A stretch of DNA of 64,000 nucleotides from Flavobacteriales bacterium UBA7690 (GCA_002482775.1 DLGQ01000061.1:370-64369); one strand, 5' to 3'; counted from the first letter of the stretch, positions 35,873 through 45,219 are shown. Numbers and translations: made by a program. The notes: generated from the sequence alone by a model not told the origin.

Positions 35873-36253
35873 CTCTGATCACATGTTGCGCCCTAGTTCC
35901 TTTCGGGCCTGTGGTAGAATGGGTGAGCGCGGAACCACCACCGAGCCCGGAGCCGGAGGCATACCACTGCCTAAGAGAACGCGGGACTCTAGCAGCAGCC
36001 CGCGCCCATGTAGGCACAGTCTGTGCAGAAGTCCTCCTGTCCTCTTCGATCGATGTGGTATTTTCCGGCTCGAAGGATCGGAGGCTTTCGCCACCTGTAT
36101 GTGGCGCCAATTTAGGCACGCGATATCTAAACTAACTGACCTCGTGGGCTTTCATCTTCTAGTTTTCCACCCAGAGGAAAGAGAAGCTCAGGCCTCCAAG
36201 CGGAGAACAACTTCCTCATGAGCCCTTCGTTCTAGCATCTACATTTGCGGCAG
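35873..36253. other. Intergenic region of 381 bp
   Basis: No convincing gene is present. The frames across it give Ser/Arg/Pro-rich peptides without family features. Small hairpins occur (for example CGCCAC/GTGGCG near 36089-36106). It ends with the candidate promoter box at 36240 and the start of the first metal-cargo gene. Confidence 0.6.
36240..36247 (+). promoter_or_regulatory. Candidate -7 box at the head of the metal-efflux operon
   Basis: TACATTTG matches TAnnTTTG and ends 6 nt before the ATG at 36254. No -33 TTG at the usual spacing is seen, so a promoter for a leaderless message is possible but unproven. Confidence 0.35.
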
Positions 36254-36616
36254 ATGCGGTTCTCCTTTGCCCTCGTCATGGCCCTCTACGCGTTCAGCGC
36301 GTTCGAGGTGCATGAGTGGCTGCATGTGCCGAGTGCGGTCGCCCATTTCTTGGAGCAGCACACCAGTGAAGAGTTCCACGATCTCTTCCACGAGGAGCAC
36401 ACTGGTGCCCAGGAGCACGATGAACACGACCACGAGCCCTTCAGCGAAGACTGCCACGGCGAGTTCTGTGCGTGCAGCGGATTGGTCGCGTTAGCGCCGG
36501 TAAACAGTGCATTCCGTATTTCCCTTGCACCCATTACCACTGCTGTGGGTGCGCATGTCCTGAACGTTGCTCCCTGCGGGTTCGCGGGCAACGTGTGGAA
36601 CCCTCCCAAGGCCTGA
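36254..36616 (+). CDS. Small secreted His/Cys-rich protein ahead of the CzcA-type pump
   Basis: This 120-residue protein begins with a hydrophobic stretch MRFSFALVMALYAFSAF. It has a VHEWLHVP segment, an acidic His-rich stretch EEHTGAQEHDEHDHEP and a Cys motif DCHGEFCACSG. The many His, Glu and Cys residues suggest metal binding in the periplasm. A second, more diverged copy lies at 49284-49670, with LIAHYLEH in place of AVAHFLEQ. I do not recognise a named family. It leads the RND pump gene by 118 nt. Confidence 0.7.
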   Translation: MRFSFALVMALYAFSAFEVHEWLHVPSAVAHFLEQHTSEEFHDLFHEEHTGAQEHDEHDHEPFSEDCHGEFCACSGLVALAPVNSAFRISLAPITTAVGAHVLNVAPCGFAGNVWNPPKA

Positions 36617-36734
36617 GCTGGTCCGCTTCCCGGTAAATACCGGGCCTGTGGACAGTATGTACCCGTGCGTTCCGGCATGGGCTTGTCCGCTTTTGCGGGC
36701 GCTTTTCAATTCGTTCCATCCCGAAGTCATTCCC

Positions 36735-39700
36735 ATGATCGACAAGGTCATCAAGTTCTCCATCCACAACAAGGCCATCATCGGGCTCTTCACGCTCGTG
36801 CTGGTGCTGTACGGGGCGTATTCGCTTTCGCAATTGCCCATCGATGCCGTGCCCGACATCACCAACAACCAGGTGCAGGTGATCACCACCACCCCTACGC
36901 TGGCCGCGCAGGAAGTGGAGCAGTTCGTAACAGCGCCCATCGAACGCGCCATGGCCAGTTTGCCTGATCTGGTGGAGATCCGCTCCATCAGCCGCTTCGG
37001 CTTGAGCATCGTCACCATCGTGTTCGATGAGGACATTGACACATATTTCGCGCGCACGTTAGTGGATCAGCGCCTGGGCACTGCGACCGATATGATCCCA
37101 GCTGGAGTAGGCGCGCCAGTGCTGGCACCGGTAAGCACCGGGCTCGGCGAAGTTTACCAGTACGTGCTACATGCGGATGATAGCACAACGAAGAAGTTCA
37201 CCGCATCTGAGCTGCGCGAGATCCAAGATTGGATCGTAACGCGGCAATTGCTGGGAACACCTGGGGTTGCCGAGGTGAACAGCTTCGGCGGTGAGGTGAA
37301 ACAGTACGAGGTTGCGGTGGACCCCAAGCGCTTGCAGAGCATGGACGTCACCATCGCGGATGTGTTCGTTGCCTTGGAAAGCAACAACGAGAATACCGGC
37401 GGCGCCTACATCGACAAGCGACCGAACTCCTACTCGATCCGTGGTGCTGGCCTGCTCACCACGTTGGACGATATCCGCCAAGTGGTGGTGAAGACGCCGC
37501 CGAACGGTGTGCCGCTGCTGATCGGCGATGTGGCCACCGTGGGCTTCGGCAGTGCGCCGCGCTATGGCGCTATGACCCGCAACGGCGAGGGCGAGGTGGT
37601 GGGCGGCACCGTGATGATGCTGAAAGGCGGCAATAGTGCGGCCGTGGTGGAAGCCATCGAGGCACGCATCCCCACAGTGCAGAAAGCCCTGCCGGAAGGT
37701 GTGGTGATCGAGCCTTACCTCGTGCGCAGCACACTGGTGAAGCGTGCGATCAATACGGTAAAGACCAACTTGATCGAAGGTGCCTTGATCGTGATCTTCG
37801 TGCTGGTGCTCTTCTTGGGCAACTGGCGTGCAGGCCTCATCGTGGCCAGCGTGATCCCGCTGTGCATGCTCTTCGCGATCATCCTCATGAATGCGTTCGG
37901 TGTGAGCGGCAACCTGATGTCGCTCGGTGCCATCGACTTCGGCCTGATCGTGGACGGCGCTGTGATCATCGTGGAAGCCACCTTGCATCACCTGCATTCG
38001 CGCTTCAAAGGGCGCATCCTAAGCCGCGAAGAGATGGACCGCGAGGTGTTCAACAGCGCGAGCCGAATACGGAGCAGTGCTTCGTTCGGCGAGATCATCA
38101 TCCTCATAGTGTATATCCCCATCCTTACGCTGGTGGGCATCGAAGGCAAGATGTTCCGGCCCATGGCCATCACGGTGAGCTTCGCCATACTCGGCGCGTT
38201 GCTGCTCAGCCTCACCTACGTGCCCATGATGTGCGCGCTCTTCCTGCCGCGTAACACTGCGCACAAACGCAATTTCAGCGACCGCATGATGGACCGTTTC
38301 CAGAAATGGTACGACCCGTTCATCGGCTTTGCGCTGCGCAACCGGTTCAAGACCATCGGCGTGGCCGTCACACTTTTCATTGGCTCGGTATTCCTGTTCT
38401 CCCGCATGGGCGGCGAGTTCATTCCAACGCTCGAAGAAGGCGACTTTGCTTTCCACAGTATCCTGCCGCAGGGTTCATCGCTCAGCCAGAGCATCGTGAA
38501 CAACGCCAAGGTGGAGAAGATCCTGTTGAAATTCCCCGAAGTGAAGGAAGTGGTGGGCCGCACCGGTAGCGCGGAGATCCCCACGGATCCCATGCCGCCG
38601 GAAGCCACCGACCTCATGATCATCCTGAAGGAGAAGGATGAATGGGTGACAGCGCACGACCGCGAAGCGCTGCAGGACACCATGATGAAGGCGCTACGCG
38701 AACTGCCCGGCGTGTTCTACGAGGCTACCCAACCGATCCAGATGCGCTTCAACGAACTGATGACCGGCATCCGCCAGGACGTGGCCGTGAAGATCTACGG
38801 CGAGAACATGGACACGCTGGCCGCTTACGCCGAACGCATGGGCGCCATCGTGGGCGAAGTACAGGGCGCGGGCGAACCGCAGGTGGAGAAGGTCGCTGGC
38901 CTTCCGCAGATCACCGTGGCCTATGACCGGGCGCGTGTGGCGCAGTACGGCCTCAACATCCGCGATCTCAACAGCACCTTGCGTACAGCGTTCGCCGGTG
39001 AAGCCACCGGTGCCATCTACGAGAACGAACGCCGTTTCGATCTGGTGGTGCGCATGGCCGAACAGCAGCGCCAAAGTATCGATGATGTGCGCGAGCTTTT
39101 CGTGGCGCTGCCCGGCGGTGGTCAGATCCAATTGCAACAAGTGGCCAACATCCAACTGCTGAACGGCCCAGCGCAGGTGAGCCGCGAGAACGCGAAGCGC
39201 CGCATCGTGATCGGTGTGAATGTGCGCGGCCGCGATGTGCAGAGCTTCGTGGAGGACCTCGACCGCAGGATCGCCGATCAAGTGAAATTGCCCGCAGGTT
39301 ACTACTACACCTTCGGCGGCACTTTTGAGAATCTGCAAGCGGCGAGCAAGCGGTTGATGGTGGCCGTGCCCGTGGCGCTACTGCTCATCTTCATGCTGCT
39401 CTTCTTCACCTTCAACAGCGTGAAGCGCGCATTGCTGATCTACACCGCGATCCCCATGAGCGCGATCGGTGGCGTGGTGGCCTTGCTGCTGCGCGACATG
39501 CCCTTCAGCATCAGTGCGGGTGTGGGCTTCATTGCGCTCTTCGGTGTGGCGGTGCTCAACGGTATCGTGCTCATCGGCACCTTTGATCAACTGGAGAAGG
39601 AAGGCATAACCGATCTGAAGGAACGTGTGCTGAAAGGCACGCGCATCCGCTTGCGTCCCGTACTGATGACCGCCGCTGTGGCTTCGTTGGGTTTCCTGCC

Positions 39701-41057
39701 CATGGCCCTCAGCGGTAGTTCGGGTGCCGAAGTGCAACGGCCATTGGCCACGGTGGTGATCGGCGGCTTGATCACCGCAACGGCCCTTACCCTATTGGTG
39801 TTGCCGGTACTCTACCTGCTCTTCATGAGTTCTGGAAAGAAGCGTGATGGTGGTGATGGAGGAACGACCAAAACTCCCATCATGGTCGCTACGGCGCTCT
39901 TGCTGTTGGTGGGTGGAAACGCCATCGGGCAGGAACGCGTGCCCATGGATACGGTGATCGCCCGCGCGATGCGTACGCATCCTAGCATGACCGCTGCTGA
40001 ACTCAGCGTGCAGGAACAGGATGCTTTGCGCAAGACCGCGTTCGGCCTCTCGCCCATCAACGCGCAGTTCATGCAAGGCCAGATCCAAGGGCCGTACCGT
40101 TCGGATATCAACCTGCAAGCCACAACGGGCATTGCCTTCCCTACGACCATTGCGCGGCGGTCATCCTTTTTGAAGGAGAGCCTGCGGCTTGCCGAAAGCG
40201 AGAAACTCGGGACTGCGGCCTATGTGAAGGAGAGCGCAGGTGGCGCGTATTTGCAATGGGCCATGGGGCTTGAACAGGTGCGCATGCTGCAACAACTTGA
40301 CAGTTCGTATTCGTCCATGGCTGCCTTCGCAGCGAAGCGATTTGAACTGGGCGAGACCGGCCGATTGGAGAAGACCAGCGCCCAAAGCCGTGCAGAGCAG
40401 GTGAAGATCCGCTTGCGCCAGGCACAGGCCGATCTGCTGGCCTACCAGGCTGAAGTGGAGCGCTGGACCGGTGCACTGAACGGCGCCACACCATTGACGG
40501 AAGAACTGCTGAACACCGCGCGAGCACCCGATCCCGGCGGAGGCAACGACCCACTGCTGCTTTCCATGGCGCAACGCGCGCAGGTGGCCCAAGCCGAATG
40601 GAAATTGCAACGCAGCCAATGGGCACCCAGTTTGCAAGGCGGTGGCTTCTACCAGACCTTCGATGGCAAGACGCCGTTCAGCGGGTATATGCTCGGTGCT
40701 ACGATCCCACTGCCCGGTAGCGGGCAGGGCGCACGCACCACCGCCGCCCGTTTGCGTAGCGAGATAGCAGCACAGGAGCTGGATGCCGCACACCGCCAAC
40801 GCACCAGCGAACGCGCCAGCACACAGGCCCAGCTTTCGCAATTGCGAGAGAGCCTTACGTACTATGAAAGCACCGGTGCCGCGTTGGCCGAAACGTTGCG
40901 TGACGATGCCTTGCGCGCCTATCGAGCGGGCGAAGCCGATTACTTCCAGTTCACCCAAGGCATCGAGCAGGCCTTCCAACTCAACGCCGAGCATTTGCGT
41001 GTGCGTTACGAGCTCGCACTCACCGTCCTTCACCTCCGCGCCCTGCAAGGGCTCTAA
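36735..41057 (+). CDS. czcA: CzcA-type heavy-metal RND pump fused to a TolC-like channel
   Basis: This 1,440-residue fusion has an RND permease of about 1,040 residues beginning MIDKVIKFSIHNKAI, with PIDAVPDITNNQVQV. The HME-RND charged triad is D401, D407 and E414 in DFGLIVDGAVIIVE, the Zn/Co/Cd (CzcA) type rather than CusA. A linker with the signal-like stretch VATALLLLVGGNAIG follows. The C-terminal 370 residues are TolC-family with long coiled coils. Such fusions of inner-membrane pump and outer-membrane channel occur in Bacteroidota. The pump drives metal out by proton antiport. The next gene codes for its adaptor. The start at 36735 matches RND starts; longer in-frame starts lack sense. 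Confidence 0.92.
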   Translation: MIDKVIKFSIHNKAIIGLFTLVLVLYGAYSLSQLPIDAVPDITNNQVQVITTTPTLAAQEVEQFVTAPIERAMASLPDLVEIRSISRFGLSIVTIVFDEDIDTYFARTLVDQRLGTATDMIPAGVGAPVLAPVSTGLGEVYQYVLHADDSTTKKFTASELREIQDWIVTRQLLGTPGVAEVNSFGGEVKQYEVAVDPKRLQSMDVTIADVFVALESNNENTGGAYIDKRPNSYSIRGAGLLTTLDDIRQVVVKTPPNGVPLLIGDVATVGFGSAPRYGAMTRNGEGEVVGGTVMMLKGGNSAAVVEAIEARIPTVQKALPEGVVIEPYLVRSTLVKRAINTVKTNLIEGALIVIFVLVLFLGNWRAGLIVASVIPLCMLFAIILMNAFGVSGNLMSLGAIDFGLIVDGAVIIVEATLHHLHSRFKGRILSREEMDREVFNSASRIRSSASFGEIIILIVYIPILTLVGIEGKMFRPMAITVSFAILGALLLSLTYVPMMCALFLPRNTAHKRNFSDRMMDRFQKWYDPFIGFALRNRFKTIGVAVTLFIGSVFLFSRMGGEFIPTLEEGDFAFHSILPQGSSLSQSIVNNAKVEKILLKFPEVKEVVGRTGSAEIPTDPMPPEATDLMIILKEKDEWVTAHDREALQDTMMKALRELPGVFYEATQPIQMRFNELMTGIRQDVAVKIYGENMDTLAAYAERMGAIVGEVQGAGEPQVEKVAGLPQITVAYDRARVAQYGLNIRDLNSTLRTAFAGEATGAIYENERRFDLVVRMAEQQRQSIDDVRELFVALPGGGQIQLQQVANIQLLNGPAQVSRENAKRRIVIGVNVRGRDVQSFVEDLDRRIADQVKLPAGYYYTFGGTFENLQAASKRLMVAVPVALLLIFMLLFFTFNSVKRALLIYTAIPMSAIGGVVALLLRDMPFSISAGVGFIALFGVAVLNGIVLIGTFDQLEKEGITDLKERVLKGTRIRLRPVLMTAAVASLGFLPMALSGSSGAEVQRPLATVVIGGLITATALTLLVLPVLYLLFMSSGKKRDGGDGGTTKTPIMVATALLLLVGGNAIGQERVPMDTVIARAMRTHPSMTAAELSVQEQDALRKTAFGLSPINAQFMQGQIQGPYRSDINLQATTGIAFPTTIARRSSFLKESLRLAESEKLGTAAYVKESAGGAYLQWAMGLEQVRMLQQLDSSYSSMAAFAAKRFELGETGRLEKTSAQSRAEQVKIRLRQAQADLLAYQAEVERWTGALNGATPLTEELLNTARAPDPGGGNDPLLLSMAQRAQVAQAEWKLQRSQWAPSLQGGGFYQTFDGKTPFSGYMLGATIPLPGSGQGARTTAARLRSEIAAQELDAAHRQRTSERASTQAQLSQLRESLTYYESTGAALAETLRDDALRAYRAGEADYFQFTQGIEQAFQLNAEHLRVRYELALTVLHLRALQGL

Positions 41058-41063
41058 GTCCGT

Positions 41064-42605
41064 ATGGTCATGAACACAGCCAACAACAAAAGCGCCTTCA
41101 AGCGCAACCTGTCCCGCCTTAACGGGATCACGCAATTCCTCTTCCTCTTTTTGGTCACTATCGTGTTTGCCGCATGCGGCGGTGCCGCAGCCACGGAAGA
41201 AGAAGGCCACGGCGGCCACGATGAACACGGCGCGGAAGGCCAAGCAAAGACCAGCGTCACCATCGCGCCCGTGCAGTTCGCCTCCATAGAAGGCAAGCTG
41301 GGTACCGTGGAAATGAAGGACCTCAGCACCGCACTGAAGGCCACCGGCTTCCTGAAAGTGCCGCCACAGAACATGGCCGACATCACCGCCAGCATGGGCG
41401 GTACCGTGCGCGAAGTATTGGTGCAGGAAGGTGACGCCGTACGCAAAGGACAACCCCTGGTCACGATCGCCGATGCGGCCATCATCGACCTGCAACGCGA
41501 CTACATCGATGCCAAGGCCCGCCTCGTTTACGCCAAGGCCGAACTGGACCGCCAGCAAGAACTGAGCGATGCGAACGTGAGCGCCCGCAAGACGCTGCAA
41601 CAAGCCACGGCCGAGCATGCTTCCTTGCAAGCCACCGTGCAGGGCAACGCACAATTGCTGCGCATGATCAACATCGACCCGGAGTCGTTGACGGGCGAGA
41701 GCGTTCGCGCAACCGCTGCCATCGTGAGCCCGATCGACGGAACCGTGGCGCACATCGGCGTGAACGTAGGCACTAGAGTTACCGGCGATGCTGCGCTGAT
41801 GCGTGTGGTGAACAACGGGAAGTTGCACGTGGACGTGTTCCTCTACGAGCAGGACATCGCCAAGGTGAAGGTGGGCCAGACCATCGACCTAACCCTTACC
41901 AACCTGCCCGGAAAGACATACACCGCCAAGGTGTTCGCTATCGGCAGCGCCTTCCAGAGCGAGACGAAGACCATTCCCGTACACGCCGAGATCACCGGCG
42001 AACGCGAAGGGCTGATCGACGGTATGGGCGTTACCGCACGCATCGACGTGGGCCAGGCGAAAGTGACAGCGGTGCTCACCGATGCCATCGTGAACTATGG
42101 TGGAATGGACTACGTGTTCATCCGTAGCGATGCGGAAGAAGGCCACGCACACGCCGAGGAAGCAGAGCACAAGCACGCGGAAGGTGAAGCACACGATCAC
42201 GCTGCCGAGAACAAGGAGAGCCACGCAAAGGGCGAAGAGCATGGCCATGACCACGCTGCAGAACCCGCGCACAAGGAAGAGGCCGAACATGCCCATGCCA
42301 AGGGCGAGGAACACGACCACACAGCGGAGAACAAGGAAGCCCACGCCAAGGGCGATGACCACGAGGACGACCATGGCGCGGAGAAGGCGGATGAGCATGC
42401 CGAAGGAGAAGAAGGGCACGAAGACCACGCCCCCGTACCCGGCAGCATGACCTTCAAGCGCGTGCAGGTGAAGCGCGGCACCACCGATGGTGCCTACACC
42501 GCCGTTAACTTCATGGAGCCGATCAAGGATGGATCGGAAGTGGTGGTAGGCGGTGCCTTCTACATCATGGCCATGATGAACACGAGTAGTGGACACCAGC
42601 ATTGA
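41064..42605 (+). CDS. RND efflux adaptor subunit with a large His-rich loop
   Basis: This 513-residue membrane-fusion protein has a lipoprotein signal (lipobox FAACGG) and barrel-sandwich/HlyD regions such as GGTVREVLVQEGDAVRKGQPLVTI and SPIDGTVAHIGVNVGTRV. About residues 356-456 form an inserted Glu/Lys/Ala-rich stretch with some twenty His, built of repeats like EEHGHDHAAE and AHAKGEEHDH. A His/Asp stretch also lies near residues 50-60 (HGGHDEHG). The adaptor joins pump and channel, and the loop may buffer Zn or Cd in the periplasm. It lies 6 nt after the pump gene. A start at 41070 is also possible. Confidence 0.88.
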   Translation: MVMNTANNKSAFKRNLSRLNGITQFLFLFLVTIVFAACGGAAATEEEGHGGHDEHGAEGQAKTSVTIAPVQFASIEGKLGTVEMKDLSTALKATGFLKVPPQNMADITASMGGTVREVLVQEGDAVRKGQPLVTIADAAIIDLQRDYIDAKARLVYAKAELDRQQELSDANVSARKTLQQATAEHASLQATVQGNAQLLRMINIDPESLTGESVRATAAIVSPIDGTVAHIGVNVGTRVTGDAALMRVVNNGKLHVDVFLYEQDIAKVKVGQTIDLTLTNLPGKTYTAKVFAIGSAFQSETKTIPVHAEITGEREGLIDGMGVTARIDVGQAKVTAVLTDAIVNYGGMDYVFIRSDAEEGHAHAEEAEHKHAEGEAHDHAAENKESHAKGEEHGHDHAAEPAHKEEAEHAHAKGEEHDHTAENKEAHAKGDDHEDDHGAEKADEHAEGEEGHEDHAPVPGSMTFKRVQVKRGTTDGAYTAVNFMEPIKDGSEVVVGGAFYIMAMMNTSSGHQH

Positions 42606-42615
42606 TCTGTAAGCC

Positions 42616-43347
42616 ATGAGGACATTAGATGAATTTGAGCAGAACTTGGTCAGAAGGTTGCTTCAGACCAATACGATCGGTGTACCCAACTTACCAGGGA
42701 TGTTGGACGCGAGGTTGCGAGACGTAGACCTTGTGCGTGCAGCGGCTAGCTGGGAGATGCACTTCAGCGTTCAGCGGTTCCAAGCACAGGCGCTCGTTGA
42801 TGAAGTCCGAGGACTTGCGCGAGACTTGGTGAACACAGTGCATCTACTGCGTGAATTGGAAGCCAACGGACTTATCGTGATCTACCATGAATCGGTCTTT
42901 CCGAAACAGGCCCGCTTTGGTGGATTGGTTCAGGGGGATCAACCGATCGCCGCGCAGGTCTATGACCTTAGAGTGAACCAATTATTGGATGAAACAGCCT
43001 TTGCTTCGATCCTTGTAAAACCTGGCCTGATTGCCTATGTGCGCGAAGGTTTCCGTATGCCCGAAGAGGTGCGCGCGGACAACGACCTGCGCATGAACCG
43101 CCGCAACCTGCGCATCGCCGCATGGGCCTTAGTGCTTGGCGTGGGAATCGGCCTGTGGCAGGTGTGCCTGGCCTACCGTGAAGTGCATTACGGCAAGTTG
43201 CAGGTGGAACAGACGCAACAGGTGGAACTGGACAGCGCGCAATACAACGGGTTGAAACAGCAGCTGCACGCCACGTTCAGCGGCGATGGGCACACGATCG
43301 CAACCGACAGCACCGCCACCCGAAAGGCCTGCTGCGCCAAGCACTGA
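42616..43347 (+). CDS. Unknown protein with one internal transmembrane helix
   Basis: This 243-residue protein is 10 nt after the adaptor gene. The first 150 residues are helical and unfamiliar (LVRRLLQTNTIGVPNLPGM, LLRELEANGLIVIYHES). A transmembrane segment follows at about 166-185 (IAAWALVLGVGIGLWQVC), and the short tail ends KACCAKH, which could bind metal. The first 450 bases look lower in GC than the rest. No family recognised. Confidence 0.6.
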   Translation: MRTLDEFEQNLVRRLLQTNTIGVPNLPGMLDARLRDVDLVRAAASWEMHFSVQRFQAQALVDEVRGLARDLVNTVHLLRELEANGLIVIYHESVFPKQARFGGLVQGDQPIAAQVYDLRVNQLLDETAFASILVKPGLIAYVREGFRMPEEVRADNDLRMNRRNLRIAAWALVLGVGIGLWQVCLAYREVHYGKLQVEQTQQVELDSAQYNGLKQQLHATFSGDGHTIATDSTATRKACCAKH

Positions 43348-43361
43348 GCAAGGCAAACGCC

Positions 43362-44261
43362 ATGTTGGACATCGGCTCACAATACCCCATGGACCGCCAG
43401 AGCGACCCCACCGGTTTCCTGGCGCGTGCGCGCTTGCACCAATCCCGATTCCGCGCCGAGCGCTTGAAGGTGCCGTGCGGCCGCTTTGGTAACTACCTCA
43501 CCGAAGCCGATGCGCGCAAGGGGTTGAACTTCTTCGCGGGCTTCGGCATCCGCGAGGCGGTGCGCGAGCGCTACCCGAGCTTCAACCGGAACGTGTACGC
43601 CAACCTGCTGCGCAGTGAGCATGTGCCGTTCAACTTCTTCATCCCCCTCAACACAGACGATGCCTTCCGCCGGAAAGTGTTCAGCGCATGGCTCGGCTTC
43701 GAGATCAAGCAGGTTGACGAGGTGCGCATCGAGCATGCGCCCCTGCCGCGCGGGGAATTCTTGAACGACCGTACCAGCTTCGATGCCTACGTGGAGTACG
43801 AGGACGAAGCGGGCCTGCGCGGGCTGGTCGGCATCGAGGTGAAGTACACCGAATTGCCCTATCCGCTGGGCAAGGGGTCCAAGGAGGATCGCGACATCCT
43901 CGATGTCGGTTCGCCCTACTACCGGGTGATGGCCAGCTCCGGTATTTATCGTGAAGGTTGGGGCAAGGGTCTCTTGCGCGATGAGCACCGGCAGCTTTGG
44001 CGCGACCAACTCCTGGGAGAGAGCATCCTACAGCGTTTCCGCGAGCGCTACGCCTATGCTACCCTGATGGTGATCCATCCGGAGGGTAACAAGCATGTAA
44101 CCACCGCCTGCGCCAGCTATAGCCGTTACCTCCTGCATCCGGAGCACACCTTCAAAGCCCTGACCTACGAGCAGGTTTTCGCCGACTTACGCACCCATGC
44201 CACCAGCGGGATCTTCTTGCCCTGGATCGATCACCTGACAGAACGTTACATCGTTCCGTGA
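43362..44261 (+). CDS. PGN_0703-like PD-(D/E)XK nuclease-fold protein
   Basis: This 299-residue protein resembles restriction-endonuclease-like proteins of Bacteroidota known as PGN_0703. The nuclease core is visible as SFDAYVEYEDEAG followed by VGIEVKYTE, giving the Asp and E-x-K pair. A region with FNFFIPLN and AWLGFEIKQVDE precedes it. The role is unknown; the core is not needed for metal resistance. It is embedded in the metal operon 14 nt after the previous gene, which suggests that cargo from another source became inserted here. Confidence 0.7.
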   Translation: MLDIGSQYPMDRQSDPTGFLARARLHQSRFRAERLKVPCGRFGNYLTEADARKGLNFFAGFGIREAVRERYPSFNRNVYANLLRSEHVPFNFFIPLNTDDAFRRKVFSAWLGFEIKQVDEVRIEHAPLPRGEFLNDRTSFDAYVEYEDEAGLRGLVGIEVKYTELPYPLGKGSKEDRDILDVGSPYYRVMASSGIYREGWGKGLLRDEHRQLWRDQLLGESILQRFRERYAYATLMVIHPEGNKHVTTACASYSRYLLHPEHTFKALTYEQVFADLRTHATSGIFLPWIDHLTERYIVP

Positions 44262-44292
44262 ACACCCTTCCAACGAACCAACCGCATCGAAC

Positions 44293-44718
44293 ATGAAACA
44301 CATCCTTCTTCTCATTGCGCTGGTCATGAGCGGTGCTGCGCACGGTCAGCAACCCGCCATTAAAGCCCCGCACGGCGGGCAGCTTGTACGTGCCGACAAG
44401 CATTTCATCGAAATGGTGCTGCGCGGCGATGAGGCCCGCTTCTATCTCTTGGATACGCTCGGCGCGGCGGTGCCTGCGACGGGGATGAGCGGCGTGGCCT
44501 ATGTGCGTTTCGCCGACACGAGCGCTGCAAATCCGGCCTTCGAGCCCATGCAGGACGGAGGTTTCCGCGTGGTGCTTACCAACCCGAACGCGTTCACCGT
44601 GGTGCCCAGCTTCAACAGCGGCAAAGGGTTCGTGAGCGCCGAACTGGGCAGCGGCCCGCGCATGAGCGTGCCCCAAACGCCCGCGCAGCACAACGCGAAC
44701 GACGGCCACGGGCACTGA
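44293..44718 (+). CDS. Small secreted protein with APHGG motif, copy 1
   Basis: This 141-residue protein has a signal peptide (MKHILLLIALVMSGAAHG). The shared pattern follows: KAPHGGQLVRADKHFIEMV, then FYLLDTLGAAVP, and a His-rich C-terminus DGHGH. The same pattern occurs at 45545-45991 and 52458-52895. It is predicted periplasmic. The N-terminal PHGG strand resembles the start of some metal-efflux adaptor domains, and the terminal His cluster suggests metal binding. Function unknown. It precedes the MgtC-like gene by 3 nt. Confidence 0.72.
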   Translation: MKHILLLIALVMSGAAHGQQPAIKAPHGGQLVRADKHFIEMVLRGDEARFYLLDTLGAAVPATGMSGVAYVRFADTSAANPAFEPMQDGGFRVVLTNPNAFTVVPSFNSGKGFVSAELGSGPRMSVPQTPAQHNANDGHGH

Positions 44719-44721
44719 GCC

Positions 44722-45192
44722 ATGGACATGCATCCGCTGGACATACGGGAAGAACTGGTGATCGCCAGCAAACTGCTGGCGGCCGCCCTGCTCGGCGCCC
44801 TCATCGGCTACGATCGCGAGCGGCATAGCCGCGATGCGGGCATACGTACCTACGCGGCGGTATGCGTAGGCGCGGCGCTCTTCACGGGCATTGCAGGGCA
44901 TCTGGAGGATGTGGCCGCTACCTCGCGCATCGTGGCCAACGTGGTCATGGGCATCGGCTTCCTCGGCGCTGGCATCGTGTATAAGGATGCCAACAGCGGC
45001 TACTCCAAGGGCCTCACCACCGCAGCCACCATCTGGTGTACCGCCGCCATCGGCGTGGCCGTGGGGTTGAACATGTTCGTGATCGCCTCGGTCGGCGCAT
45101 TGCTCGTGTACTTCCTTATCAGCCTGCACCACCGCGCCTGGTACGTGCGATGGAAACAGCGCATCAAGGACAGCACCAACAACAACGATTGA
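44722..45192 (+). CDS. MgtC/SapB-family membrane protein, copy 1
   Basis: This 156-residue protein has the MgtC pattern: IASKLLAAALLGALIGYDRERHSRDAG, RTYAAVCVGAALFTG, and ANVVMGIGFLGAGIVYKD with four hydrophobic helices. MgtC-like proteins affect Mg2+ homeostasis and ATP synthase in other bacteria. Here it is in a metal operon and has a second copy at 53587-54075. The start overlaps nothing and is 3 nt after the APHGG gene. Confidence 0.88.
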   Translation: MDMHPLDIREELVIASKLLAAALLGALIGYDRERHSRDAGIRTYAAVCVGAALFTGIAGHLEDVAATSRIVANVVMGIGFLGAGIVYKDANSGYSKGLTTAATIWCTAAIGVAVGLNMFVIASVGALLVYFLISLHHRAWYVRWKQRIKDSTNNND

Positions 45193-45219
45193 AACACAAC
45201 CCCCAAACCCAACACCCCT

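Noticed and set aside
35778..36119. A 113-codon minus-strand frame in the gap before the metal operon
   Set aside because: The peptide is Ser/Arg/Gly-rich with no recognisable structure and overlaps the DUF4468 gene start.
42130..42440. Repeated sequence that could be mistaken for a CRISPR or minisatellite
   Set aside because: The repetition follows codons for His, Glu, Ala and Lys in frame; units are irregular and no cas genes are present.
41889..42617. A 242-codon open frame on the minus strand within the adaptor gene
   Set aside because: It is the reverse reading of the His-rich loop; the peptide is Val/Phe/Leu-rich without family features, and the plus-strand adaptor is clear.
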